The notes beneath the pieces were generated by a model. The model ran no database searches. It saw nothing but the letters and a program-made list of their open reading frames with translations, and had not been told where the DNA came from. The translations under genes and the position numbers were made by a program. From contig NZ_CP015405.2 in the NCBI RefSeq assembly GCF_001689125.2, positions 200,001 to 210,000 of the forward strand: 10,000 bases of DNA. The letters are read 5' to 3'. This DNA comes from Blautia pseudococcoides. Its GTDB lineage: Bacteria > Bacillota > Clostridia > Lachnospirales > Lachnospiraceae. Shown in pieces: positions 1 to 7,540 of the stretch. Every line of letters starts with the position of its first letter. Within the stretch, counting starts at the first letter, position 1.

Positions 1-1474
<1,474 letters not shown>

Positions 1475-1563
1475 AAGCATGAAAGTGCGAACGGCGGGTA
1501 AGAGAAAAGGTTTTTGTGTTTTGTATATGCGGTTTTGAAGGTACGGTGTATCAGTGTATCTAT

Positions 1564-1636
1564 TCCTCCTTAGCTCAGTCGGTAGAGCATGCGGCTGTTA
1601 ACCGCAGTGTCGTTGGTTCGAGTCCAACAGGGGGAG
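1564..1636 (+). tRNA. tRNA-Asn (anticodon GTT)
   Basis: A complete cloverleaf can be folded by eye. The acceptor stem pairs 1564-1570 with 1629-1635, with one T-G wobble. The D arm is AGCTCAGTCGGTAGAGC. The anticodon stem is TGCGG/CCGCA around the loop CTGTTAA, giving anticodon GTT at 1597-1599. The T arm is GTTGG-TTCGAGT-CCAAC. The discriminator base is G1636. The CCA tail is not encoded, since CTTC follows. The gene lies about 90 bases after the 23S end and is probably co-transcribed with the rRNA operon, because a terminator follows it immediately and no convincing promoter was seen in the gap. Confidence 0.97.
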
Positions 1637-1640
1637 CTTC

Positions 1641-1675
1641 AAACTCCGTAAACATGATTGTTTATGGAGTTTTTG
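1641..1675 (+). terminator. Rho-independent terminator of the rRNA-tRNA operon
   Basis: A 14-base arm at 1641-1654 (AAACTCCGTAAACA) pairs with 1659-1672 through a 4-base loop, with one G-T wobble, and runs directly into a T tract. It begins 5 bases after the tRNA and most likely ends the rRNA-tRNA transcript. Confidence 0.9.
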
Positions 1676-1728
1676 TGTTGTACGGAATTTTTAAGACTAA
1701 GTGCAGTCTGTGTTTTGGGAGGGAACGT

Positions 1729-2433
1729 ATGAAATATAATAATATCTGGCAGGTAACCTGTATGGGATTGAAAACCTTATAATGGCAACATAGAAGATCC
1801 TGAGTTTGTGCATGAATTCCTTCGCCGCATTGTTGACGATTATCACGTACCTATGTTTTGTGCTTTAAATGATGCGGTTCCGGGATTTGCAGAGATGGAT
1901 TTTGTGGATGCGTTTGCATCTGTTCCAATGGTGAATGTTTCGATCGTAAATGAATTTATCCGTCTTATCTACAGCGTGAATTGGACAAACCACAGCCTTT
2001 TTCGGGACAGCTATGCTGGAGGGGAAAGAACGGGAATCCTTTGAGGATTTCATTATCTGGTCTAACGGACGTTTTCTGTGTATAGATCCAGAGGGCGTAT
2101 TATGCAAGGGCTGTTGCCACCCAGCATCTCACAACGCTTCAAATTGGAATTTCTGCCACATATTTAGAGTTTGAGTCTATTGATAAGATAGCGGCGTTTG
2201 TTCGTGACTATGTTTTAAGAGCAAAATCAGGCCCGACACCTGCCATATTCTTTTTTAATATATCACCCTGCACAGCACAGGAAAAGATACAGGCCGCTGT
2301 CCAGGCCGTTAAAATCTATGGCGCCCCTGGAGCAGATGAAAACACACCATACCTGCTTCCAAAGTTCCGGCCATTTGAGGACTTCCTGAAGCATAAATTG
2401 GAGAACAATCCGGAGGGATATACATTTGAGTAG
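1729..2433 (+). pseudogene. Frameshifted gene of unknown family (about 233 aa if repaired)
   Basis: The start is ATG at 1729 with a GGGAGGG ribosome site at 1717-1723; the stop is TAG at 2431-2433, followed 33 bases later by a strong terminator. The reading frame is broken three times, and each break is repaired by removing one base from a homopolymer. These are AAAA near 1771-1774 (giving GLKPYNGNIEDPEF), TTTTT at 1998-2002 (giving HSLFGTAMLEGKERE) and GGG near 2093-2095 (giving CIDPEAYYARAVATQ). The repaired protein would be soluble and acidic, ending KLENNPEGYTFE, with no visible signal peptide or membrane segment. I do not recognise the family and see no catalytic motif. Intact flanking signals suggest a recently dead gene, or one damaged only by base-calling errors. 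Three same-direction errors in 700 bases, while most neighbouring genes are clean, favour true decay, but this is not proven. Confidence 0.7.
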
Positions 2434-2466
2434 ATGATACAATCTGCATATTCTTATGCGGCAAAT

Positions 2467-2496
2467 AAAAAGACCAGCTGGGGGGCTGGTCTTTTT
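2467..2496 (+). terminator. Bidirectional Rho-independent terminator (head of repeat copy 1)
   Basis: Perfect 12-base arms AAAAAGACCAGC (2467-2478) and GCTGGTCTTTTT (2485-2496) flank a six-base loop. A on the left and T on the right make it usable in both directions. It can end the broken gene upstream and also the minus-strand AraC gene that converges on it from 2657. Confidence 0.92.
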
Positions 2497-2632
2497 GGAG
2501 AAGGTATTTCTTCTTATGGGGTGTAGCAAAAACTATATAATGTATTGGGGGGTAATTTATTTATACTATATTTCGACAGATAAGTGTCAACAAAATTTCA
2601 AAAATATCCGGATAGAAATTGTGTAGTTTTAA
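2467..2632 (+). repeat. Interspersed terminator-headed repeat, copy 1
   Basis: The first 100 bases (2467-2566) match 5432-5530 with two mismatches in the hairpin loop and one extra G in a G run (2547-2552). Beyond that, similarity falls but remains recognisable as far as a shared GAAATTGTG..TTTTAAA stretch near 2616-2632. After the hairpin come GGAGAAGG, an ATG and a TATATAATG stretch. In this copy the ATG at 2516 opens a 36-codon frame (MGCSKNYIMYW...), but in copy 2 the same frame stops after 12 codons, so coding is not supported. The element sits at the 3' end of a gene. No transposase, terminal inverted repeat or target duplication was seen. The short non-coding element type is my inference. 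Confidence 0.85.
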
Positions 2633-2656
2633 AAACACGCAGGATTCATTGTAAGA

Positions 2657-3571
2657 TTAGACCGGAAAACGGATATTATCCGCGGGTTCATTATGCAATC
2701 TGAAGGCGGAAGGTGTGACTCCGTACCGCTCTCTGAAAAGTTTTGTAAAGTAACTGGGACTTTGGAAACCGCATTGGTCCGCGATTTCTATAATACTGTG
2801 GCGGCTCTCAGTAAGGAGATGCACGGACATAGCAAGCCTGTACTGCTCAAAATATTGGGTGGGTGTCAGGCCCAGTACCTTTTTGAAATCCCTCTGGCAT
2901 TCACGTTTGCATATACTGGCCTGCTCTGCCAGTTGTGTCACGCTGACGGGTTCCTGGTAATGGCTATGGAAGTAATCCAGCATTCGCTTTACACGCTCCA
3001 TCAGAAAAGAGGCCCTGGTCTCCCTCTGCTCTAATTGGTCCTTGCTATGCCCAAGAAGGAGTGTAAAGACATTGGTAAGCAGGCTTCGTACGGTAAACTC
3101 ATATAAATCCGGTTTGTTTTTACAGACCGTGATCGCGTCTTTTATGGAAAGAGATGCCTCTTTCTGCCAATCTGTATCTGTGTGGAAGACATAGCCTGCC
3201 ATGGATGGGCAGCGCATGAGCGGAAGCATATATTTATCATAAAGTATACTGCCGACATCTCCGTAAATCAGGCGGGGATGGAATACAATGTCGCTTTCTT
3301 CATAGGGAATGCCCGACTCCTCAAAAAAGGCATGGGGAATGCCTGTATTGATAAAGAGAGCCTCTCCGGCGCAAAGAAGAAAACGTCTGCTCCCAACTGA
3401 ACACTGCAGAGTTCCCCGGTTCAGATACACCAGCTCGATTTCTTCATGCCAGTGCCAGGGCACATCACCCTGGTTCGGTCCGCTGTAATACCAGGCACAT
3501 GGGAAGGCCAGGGTTCCATGATTGAGTAGTTCCCTGCCTTTTTCATCAACACGTATGGGAGTGCTAATCAT
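2657..3571 (-). CDS. AraC-family transcriptional regulator with N-terminal cupin domain
   Basis: This 304-residue protein is of normal length for a two-domain AraC regulator. The N-terminal part (about residues 20-110) is a cupin-type effector domain with the hallmark HWHEEIELVY and a later INTGIPHAF stretch. The C-terminal 100 residues hold two helix-turn-helix motifs: VTQLAEQASICKRECQRDFK, then IIEIADQCGFQSPSYFTKLF, ending in RERYGVTPSAFR. Such proteins usually sense a small ligand, often a sugar, and activate a neighbouring uptake or catabolic gene. The start is fixed by GAGGTG five bases upstream of the ATG at 3571. It is divergent from the MFS gene at 3758 with 186 bases between them, so that transporter is the likely target. 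The effector cannot be read from sequence. Confidence 0.93.
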   Translation of the reverse strand: MISTPIRVDEKGRELLNHGTLAFPCAWYYSGPNQGDVPWHWHEEIELVYLNRGTLQCSVGSRRFLLCAGEALFINTGIPHAFFEESGIPYEESDIVFHPRLIYGDVGSILYDKYMLPLMRCPSMAGYVFHTDTDWQKEASLSIKDAITVCKNKPDLYEFTVRSLLTNVFTLLLGHSKDQLEQRETRASFLMERVKRMLDYFHSHYQEPVSVTQLAEQASICKRECQRDFKKVLGLTPTQYFEQYRLAMSVHLLTESRHSIIEIADQCGFQSPSYFTKLFRERYGVTPSAFRLHNEPADNIRFPV

Positions 3572-3610
3572 TTTTCACCTCAGGATATTTTAGTCTGTCG
3601 CTTTTCTTAT

Positions 3611-3639
3611 AGTATAATACGCAATCTTTATGGAAGCAA
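3611..3639 (-). promoter_or_regulatory. Predicted promoter of the AraC-family gene
   Basis: On the minus strand, TTGCTT (3639-3634) and TATACT (3616-3611) are separated by 17 bases, fitting a sigma-70/SigA promoter. It lies about 40 bases upstream of the AraC start codon at 3571. This is a pattern match only. Confidence 0.5.
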
Positions 3640-3640
3640 T

Positions 3641-3718
3641 CCGCAATTTGAAGTATAATATGCCAAGATACTGATTTATTGCGGTTCACAGTCACCATTT
3701 GGGAAAGCGTTGGTGAAC
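3641..3718 (+). promoter_or_regulatory. Control region of the MFS gene with inverted repeats and a TATAAT box
   Basis: A -10 box TATAAT lies at 3654-3659 with no good -35, as expected for an activator-dependent promoter. Two inverted repeats lie here. CCGCAAT (3641-3647) pairs with ATTGCGG (3678-3684) and brackets the -10 box; GTTCAC (3684-3689) pairs with GTGAAC (3713-3718) in the presumed leader. They are candidate binding sites for the divergent AraC protein, though AraC sites are more often direct repeats, and the second pair could instead be an RNA hairpin. Confidence 0.4.
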
Positions 3719-3757
3719 TGTAACCTGAATTTGAGACATAAGAGGGGTTTATATCGT

Positions 3758-4978
3758 ATGACATCATTGTTATTGATTATTATCTATCTGGCTTTTATCA
3801 GTCTGGGACTTCCGGATTCCCTTCTCGGATCGGCTTGGCCCAGTATGTATCAGGAATTGGGAGCATCTGTCTCCTGGGCTGGTATTATCACTATGATCAT
3901 CGCTGCAGGGACAATCGTTTCCAGTTTAGCAAGTGATCATCTCACCCGGAAACTGGGGGCCGGCAAGGTTACTGCCATCAGTGTGGGAATGACGGCTGTG
4001 GCATTGTTTGGCTTTTCCATCAGTAATTCTTTTTGGCTTTTATGCCTTTGGGCAGTGCCCTACGGGTTGGGAGCGGGAAGTGTTGATGCGGCACTCAATA
4101 ATTTTGTGGCCCTGCATTATCCCGCCAGGCATATGAGCTGGCTGCATTGTATGTGGGGATTGGGAGCCAGCATCGGACCTGTAGTAATGGGATGGGCTGT
4201 GGCAGGAGGATTAAAATGGAATGGCGGGTATCAGACCATTTCTATTATGCAGGTGGTTTTGACTGCAGTCCTCATTTTTTCACTTCCACTCTGGAGGAAG
4301 ATGCAGAAATCCCACGCAGCAAAAACAGGGGATGATTCGGAAGTATCTGAAAAGAATCCGGGCCGTCACTACACAATGACTCAGCTTGTGAAGCTGAGAG
4401 GCGTTAAGGAAGTGCTGATTTGCTTTTTCTGTTACTGCGCTCTGGAAAGCACGGCAGGTATTTGGGCAGCCAGCTACTGTACCTTATATCACGGAATCAG
4501 CCCGGAGCGGGCAGCGCGCTGGGCGGGCCTTTTCTATATGGGAATCACAGCGGGCCGGTTTGTGTGTGGGTTTATCACTATGAAAGTGAATGACCGAAAT
4601 ATGATACGTTTGGGACAGGTGGTAACTGCCGTGGGCATTGTCTGCATTCTTCTTCCTATTGGAGGAAATGTGCTCTTTGCCGGATTGATTTTGGTTGGCT
4701 GCGGATGTGCACCCATTTATCCCTCCATCATCCACGAGACGCCGATTAATTTTGGGGCAGATTTAAGCCAGTCGGTCATTGGGGTACAGATGGCGGCTGC
4801 CTATGTGGGAACCTGCCTGGTTCCGCCTCTTTTCGGGCTTATTGCACAGTATATAAATATTGGTCTCTATCCGGTTTATATGGCAGTTATACTGGTCTTA
4901 ATGGTAATTATGTCAGAAAAGCTTCATATTGCTGTGCTGCATAAAGACATAGAGTTTCGTACTGCGGAGGAGAACTAG
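3758..4978 (+). CDS. MFS transporter, probable sugar or small-solute permease
   Basis: The protein is 406 residues with about twelve hydrophobic segments, the normal size for a major facilitator superfamily permease of the inner membrane. The N-terminal motif LGLPDSLLGSAWPSMYQ, the loop SDHLTRKLGAGKVTAIS after the second helix (a variant of the MFS DRxGRR-type loop), and ALNNFVALHYPARHMSWLHC followed by GLGASIGPVVMG are typical of a clostridial MFS group distantly like FucP-type sugar symporters. The start at 3758 is chosen because AGAGGGG lies at 3741-3747. An in-frame GTG at 3710 would add 16 residues but has no ribosome site and would add charged residues before the first helix. A terminator follows at 5025. 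The gene is divergent from the AraC regulator, its likely controller. The substrate is unknown. Confidence 0.9.
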   Translation: MTSLLLIIIYLAFISLGLPDSLLGSAWPSMYQELGASVSWAGIITMIIAAGTIVSSLASDHLTRKLGAGKVTAISVGMTAVALFGFSISNSFWLLCLWAVPYGLGAGSVDAALNNFVALHYPARHMSWLHCMWGLGASIGPVVMGWAVAGGLKWNGGYQTISIMQVVLTAVLIFSLPLWRKMQKSHAAKTGDDSEVSEKNPGRHYTMTQLVKLRGVKEVLICFFCYCALESTAGIWAASYCTLYHGISPERAARWAGLFYMGITAGRFVCGFITMKVNDRNMIRLGQVVTAVGIVCILLPIGGNVLFAGLILVGCGCAPIYPSIIHETPINFGADLSQSVIGVQMAAAYVGTCLVPPLFGLIAQYINIGLYPVYMAVILVLMVIMSEKLHIAVLHKDIEFRTAEEN

Positions 4979-5004
4979 TCTGTGCAGGCACTGTTTTTTG
5001 AATC

Positions 5005-5036
5005 CTTGTATATAAAAAACATATCGGTTATACTTC
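5005..5036 (+). repeat. 32-base element, copy 1 (overlaps the MFS terminator)
   Basis: CTTGTATATAA, seven bases, then ATCGGTTATACTTC. The same two blocks recur at the same 32-base span at 5733-5764, differing only in the seven central bases. Here the right block forms the left arm of a terminator hairpin; the second copy lacks the matching right arm. Confidence 0.7.
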
Positions 5037-5060
5037 TAAAAAGAGGTATAGCCGTTTTTT
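5025..5060 (+). terminator. Rho-independent terminator after the MFS gene
   Basis: The 13-base arms CGGTTATACTTCT (5025-5037) and AGAGGTATAGCCG (5042-5054) pair with two G-T wobbles around a short A loop and are followed by six T. It lies about 46 bases after the MFS stop codon. Confidence 0.88.
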
Positions 5061-5190
5061 GTATAAGGCGATATGCGGCTGGACTATACTGTGGGGGCAG
5101 AGTGTGTCTGCCTGAACGGGAAAGGGGGATATTAGGATGATATGTCAGAACCGGGAGTGCTGCCAGGCTTGAACGGCAGGTTGATTTTAT

Positions 5191-5379
5191 GTGGCATCCA
5201 GCGGAGCCGCAGTTACACAACCGGAGGCAGTAGTCAATGCCATTGTTAAAATCTATGCATTTGCGTCTGTTGTGGTGTGGATCCTGGTCGTTCTGGTAAT
5301 TCTGTTTTACGGTTTGGATAAAAAGTACCCTGCTATTATAATGGAATTGTGTGAACGGGAAGCTCGGGGAGAAATGTAA
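5191..5379 (+). pseudogene. C-terminal stub of a GPH-family sugar:cation symporter
   Basis: The 62-codon frame reads as the very end of a glycoside-pentoside-hexuronide (MelB/UidB/XynB-like) symporter. It has a QPEAVVNAI segment, one last membrane helix (about residues 21-42) and the C-terminal FYGLDKKYPAI...ELCEREARGE tail. Full members are about 450 residues with twelve helices, so some 85 percent is missing. The preceding bases have stop codons in frame, and I could not find further family motifs between 5061 and 5190. The GTG at 5191 has no convincing ribosome site, so expression is unlikely. A terminator follows at 5396, as would befit the end of the former gene. It indicates loss of a sugar-uptake locus here. 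The family call rests on the tail motif only. Confidence 0.72.
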
Positions 5380-5395
5380 AAGAGAGGAAGGACAA

Positions 5396-5422
5396 GGGTC
5401 TGGCCAGCAGCCGGGCTCTTTT
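5396..5422 (+). terminator. Probable terminator of the lost symporter gene
   Basis: GGGTCTGGC (5396-5404) pairs with GCCGGGCTC (5410-5418) with one mismatch and two G-T wobbles, followed by TTTT. It lies 17 bases after the stub's stop codon. Confidence 0.6.
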
Positions 5423-5431
5423 GGTATAAGG

Positions 5432-5461
5432 AAAAAGACCAGCAGGGGAGCTGGTCTTTTT
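5432..5461 (+). terminator. Bidirectional terminator hairpin (head of repeat copy 2)
   Basis: The same 12-base arms as at 2467-2496, AAAAAGACCAGC and GCTGGTCTTTTT, with loop AGGGGA. It sits only nine bases after another terminator-like hairpin, so it is a second stop signal in tandem. Confidence 0.9.
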
Positions 5462-5596
5462 GGAGAAGGTATTTCTTCTTATGGGGTGTAGCAAAAACTA
5501 TATAATGTATTGGGGGTAATTTATTTATACCTTATTTCAAGGAAAAAGTGTGAACAAATATTAAAGAGATTTATTGCTGAAATTGTGGAATTTTAA
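5432..5596 (+). repeat. Interspersed terminator-headed repeat, copy 2
   Basis: Near-identical to copy 1 over 99 bases (5432-5530), then diverging while keeping GAAATTGTG..TTTTAAA near 5580-5596. A G run one base shorter than in copy 1 puts a stop after 12 codons in the frame that opens at its conserved ATG. It is in the same orientation as copy 1 and again lies just after the end of a gene. Confidence 0.85.
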
Positions 5597-5823
5597 ATGT
5601 GAGGAGAATTTGTTGTAGAAAAAGACTGGAAAAAAGTGGAAGATTGGAGTTTCATTATGCAAAATGGGAGGATAAGGGAAAAGATACTGGCTCCAGGAAA
5701 ATGGGAGGGAGGAGGGAAGAGATGCCTGAAAGCTTGTATATAATTTGAAAATCGGTTATACTTCAAGCAGATGGATCTTGATAGTTCTTAGAGTGAAGAA
5801 GAACAGTTGTTGAAGGAGATATT
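5597..5823 (+). other. Non-coding purine-rich spacer before the deformylase gene
   Basis: No gene is supported here. About 5628-5725 is rich in A and G on the plus strand, with repeated GGGAGG/GGAAAATGGGAGG words. A TATAAT at 5739-5744 lies within the second 32-base element, about 80 bases upstream of the deformylase start, but lacks a good -35. It is the only promoter candidate I see for that gene. Confidence 0.4.
5733..5764 (+). repeat. 32-base element, copy 2
   Basis: CTTGTATATAA, seven bases, ATCGGTTATACTTC: the same blocks and span as at 5005-5036. No right hairpin arm or T tract follows, so this copy is not a terminator. Its left block contains a TATAAT box. Confidence 0.7.
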
Positions 5824-6234
5824 ATGGTAAGAGCAGTGGTGAGAGACACTTTTTTTCTCAGTCAAAAATCGGAACCTGCCGGGAGGGATGACGATGAGGT
5901 GGTAAAGGATTTACTTGACACCCTTCAGGCTAACCGGGAGCGGTGTGTAGGGATGGCAGCTAATATGATCGGCGTTAAGAAACGTATTATTGTGGTCAGT
6001 ACGGGCAGGGTGGACATGGCTATGCTGAATCCGGTGATCCTTAGGAGATCCATGCCTTATGAGACAGAAGAGGGATGTCTTTCCCTGGAGGGAAGCAGAA
6101 AGACCACCCGTTTTGAAACCATAGAAGTAGAATACAGGGACCGGAGCTATAAGCGATGCAGACAACGGTTTAAAGGATGGACCGCGCAGATCATACAGCA
6201 TGAAATTGACCATTGTAATGGGATTGTAATATGA
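5824..6234 (+). CDS. def: Peptide deformylase-like metalloprotein
   Basis: At 136 residues this is shorter than housekeeping deformylases (about 150-190). Peptide deformylase removes the formyl group from the N-terminal methionine of new proteins in the cytosol. All metal and catalytic residues are visible: Cys85 in EEGCLSLEG, and His126, Glu127 and His130 in HEIDH. Motif 1 is CVGMAANMIG (41-50), so the usual Gln of G-x-G-x-A-A-x-Q is replaced: Asn47 is followed by Met48. The Gln normally helps stabilise the transition state, so activity may be altered. Short versions with this change are, as far as I recall, frequent in Clostridia as paralogues. AAGGAG six to seven bases upstream fixes the start. 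It is followed 62 bases later by the DUF1653 gene and may share its transcript. Confidence 0.88.
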   Translation: MVRAVVRDTFFLSQKSEPAGRDDDEVVKDLLDTLQANRERCVGMAANMIGVKKRIIVVSTGRVDMAMLNPVILRRSMPYETEEGCLSLEGSRKTTRFETIEVEYRDRSYKRCRQRFKGWTAQIIQHEIDHCNGIVI

Positions 6235-6296
6235 GATAAAAGGGAACGATGCAGCAGCCAGGCGAAAATTTGCATGCACACAAGAAGGAGGGTATT

Positions 6297-6557
6297 ATGG
6301 ATCGGGATTTGAGGCCAGGGGATATTGTAAGGAATTTTAAGAGAGAAACCGTGCATCCGGACAGTGACTTATATTTGTATCAGATTATTGCATTCGCAAC
6401 GCATTCTGAGACAAATGAAAAACTGGTGATCTATCAGGCGCTATACCGTCCGTTTGGAGTATGGGCCAGGCCGTATGATATGTTTATGAGTGAGGTGGAC
6501 AGAGAAAAATACCCGGAAATCAGTCAGAGATACAGGTTTGAGAAAATCGAAAATTAA
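6297..6557 (+). CDS. DUF1653 domain protein
   Basis: A small soluble protein of 86 residues. [13 protein letters not shown], then [22 protein letters not shown], then [15 protein letters not shown] match the DUF1653 pattern (R-x-G-x-Y/V..F, A.HSET.E.LVVYQALYG, W.RP..MF). The function of this family is not established to my knowledge; members are often annotated only by the domain. The start at 6297 is chosen over an in-frame ATG at 6249 because AGGAGGG lies at 6286-6292 and residues before Met-Asp-Arg-Asp do not fit the family. A terminator follows at 6571. It is probably co-transcribed with the deformylase-like gene, as no terminator was seen between them. Confidence 0.87.
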   Translation: MDRDLRPGDIVRNFKRETVHPDSDLYLYQIIAFATHSETNEKLVIYQALYRPFGVWARPYDMFMSEVDREKYPEISQRYRFEKIEN

Positions 6558-6570
6558 ATATAACAGCCTT

Positions 6571-6605
6571 AACTGCCGCCTGGTAAAAAAGACCAAACGG
6601 CAGTT
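6571..6605 (+). terminator. Terminator hairpin after the DUF1653 gene
   Basis: AACTGCCG (6571-6578) pairs with CGGCAGTT (6598-6605). An inner TGGT/ACCA pair lies around an A run, and T-rich sequence follows. It abuts the stop codon of the minus-strand AraC remnant, so it may once have served both directions. Confidence 0.7.
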
Positions 6606-6606
6606 T

Positions 6607-6785
6607 CTATTGTCGCTTTTTCAGCTTGCGTATTTTCAGTGGTGTATTATGGAATATTTGCTTGAATTTCTGGACAAACATCTGGTAGTTGGCAAAACCG
6701 TTTTTTTCCGTAATATAAAATACGGAATAATCTGTTGTAAGCAGGTCTGTATAAGCGTGTTCCAGGCGTATGCTGGTAAGAAGGA
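6607..6785 (-). pseudogene. C-terminal remnant of an AraC-family regulator
   Basis: Read on the minus strand, an open frame ends at TAG (6609-6607). It encodes the second helix-turn-helix of an AraC-type DNA-binding domain: RLEHAYTDLLTTDYSVFYI, then GFANYQMFVQKFKQIF, then NTPLKIRK. These match the family's R..A..LL..TD.SV..I....GF.N...F...FK..F..TP...R pattern. About 55 residues remain of a usual 250-300. Before it on that strand lies the upstream region of the response regulator gene, with no first helix-turn-helix or effector domain. The left edge of recognisable similarity is near 6775; the frame itself stays open to at least 6785. There is no start or ribosome site, so it should be inert. 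Confidence 0.75.
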
Positions 6786-6864
6786 ATAGCCTATAGCATA
6801 ATGGCCGCCCTATTGTTACAATATGAGTTAAAGTGTATGGAGGCAGAAAGCGAGGCAGCGTTTT

Positions 6865-7530
6865 ATGAAATATATTGCAATTATAGAAGATGATATTCCC
6901 ATCGGTGATATGGTAGAAGCTATTTTGAAAAAGGAGGGATACGGGGTGCTGCGTGCGTATTCAGGGACGGAGGCACTGCTGCTTTTGTCCCAGAGGCATC
7001 CGGATCTGATCCTGCTGGATTTAATGCTCCCCGGACTGAGCGGGGAGGAAATCCTTCCAAAGCTTTCCGGGATTCCCGTTATTGTAGTCAGCGCGAAGGC
7101 TGGGTTAGACGACAAGGTGAATCTTCTGCTGGAAGGCGCTTCGGACTATATCACAAAACCTTTTGAAACAAAAGAATTGTTAGCCAGGATAACGGTGCAG
7201 CTCAGAAAGGCGTCCATTCCCTTTGATCATACAGAATTGATGTTTGAGGATCTGTGTCTTAATACGGAAACATATCAGGTTATGGCAGACGGTATGGCTG
7301 TCCGCCTGACCAAAACGGAGTTTGCTGTTTTAAAACTGCTGATGCAGAACCCTTTCCAGGTCATTACAAAGGCACGGATATTGGATTTGATCAGTGAAGA
7401 TACACCGGACTGTATGGAAAGTTCCCTGAAAGTACATGTGAGCAATCTGCGGAGAAAACTCAGGGAGATAACAGGAAAAGATTATATTGAGGCAGTATGG
7501 GGAATTGGATTTAAAATGCGTGAACAATAA
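6865..7530 (+). CDS. OmpR/PhoB-family response regulator
   Basis: This 221-residue protein has the standard two-domain layout. The receiver domain (1-115) has acidic residues Glu8-Asp9-Asp10, phospho-acceptor Asp52 in LLDLMLPG, Ser76 in VVSAK and Lys98 in ITKPF. The winged-helix domain (about 125-220) contains LTKTEFAVLKLLMQNP, the recognition region SSLKVHVSNLRRKL and the C-terminal YIEAVWGIGFKM hairpin. It should be phosphorylated by the histidine kinase at 9383 and bind tandem repeats such as those at 7553-7582. A GAGG at 6852-6855 precedes the ATG; the ribosome site is modest. No terminator lies between it and the ABC genes, so read-through is likely in addition to the downstream promoter. 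Confidence 0.95.
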   Translation: MKYIAIIEDDIPIGDMVEAILKKEGYGVLRAYSGTEALLLLSQRHPDLILLDLMLPGLSGEEILPKLSGIPVIVVSAKAGLDDKVNLLLEGASDYITKPFETKELLARITVQLRKASIPFDHTELMFEDLCLNTETYQVMADGMAVRLTKTEFAVLKLLMQNPFQVITKARILDLISEDTPDCMESSLKVHVSNLRRKLREITGKDYIEAVWGIGFKMREQ

Positions 7531-7540
7531 CCTGACAGTA

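Noticed and set aside
1516..1782. 88-codon open frame
   Set aside because: It runs through the complete tRNA-Asn and the terminator; it is a shadow, though its last 17 codons coincide with the start of the broken gene at 1729.
2516..2626. 36-codon micropeptide within repeat copy 1, preceded by GGAGAAGG
   Set aside because: In copy 2 a single-base difference in the G run stops the same frame after 12 codons, and the spacing from GGAGAAGG to the ATG is long, so coding is not conserved.
3710..3757. GTG start 16 codons upstream for the MFS gene
   Set aside because: No ribosome site there; the ATG at 3758 has AGAGGGG at good spacing and starts directly with the first membrane helix.
5597..5730. 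Purine-rich open stretch that can be read as a short peptide
   Set aside because: Low-complexity composition, no ribosome site and no recognisable motif.
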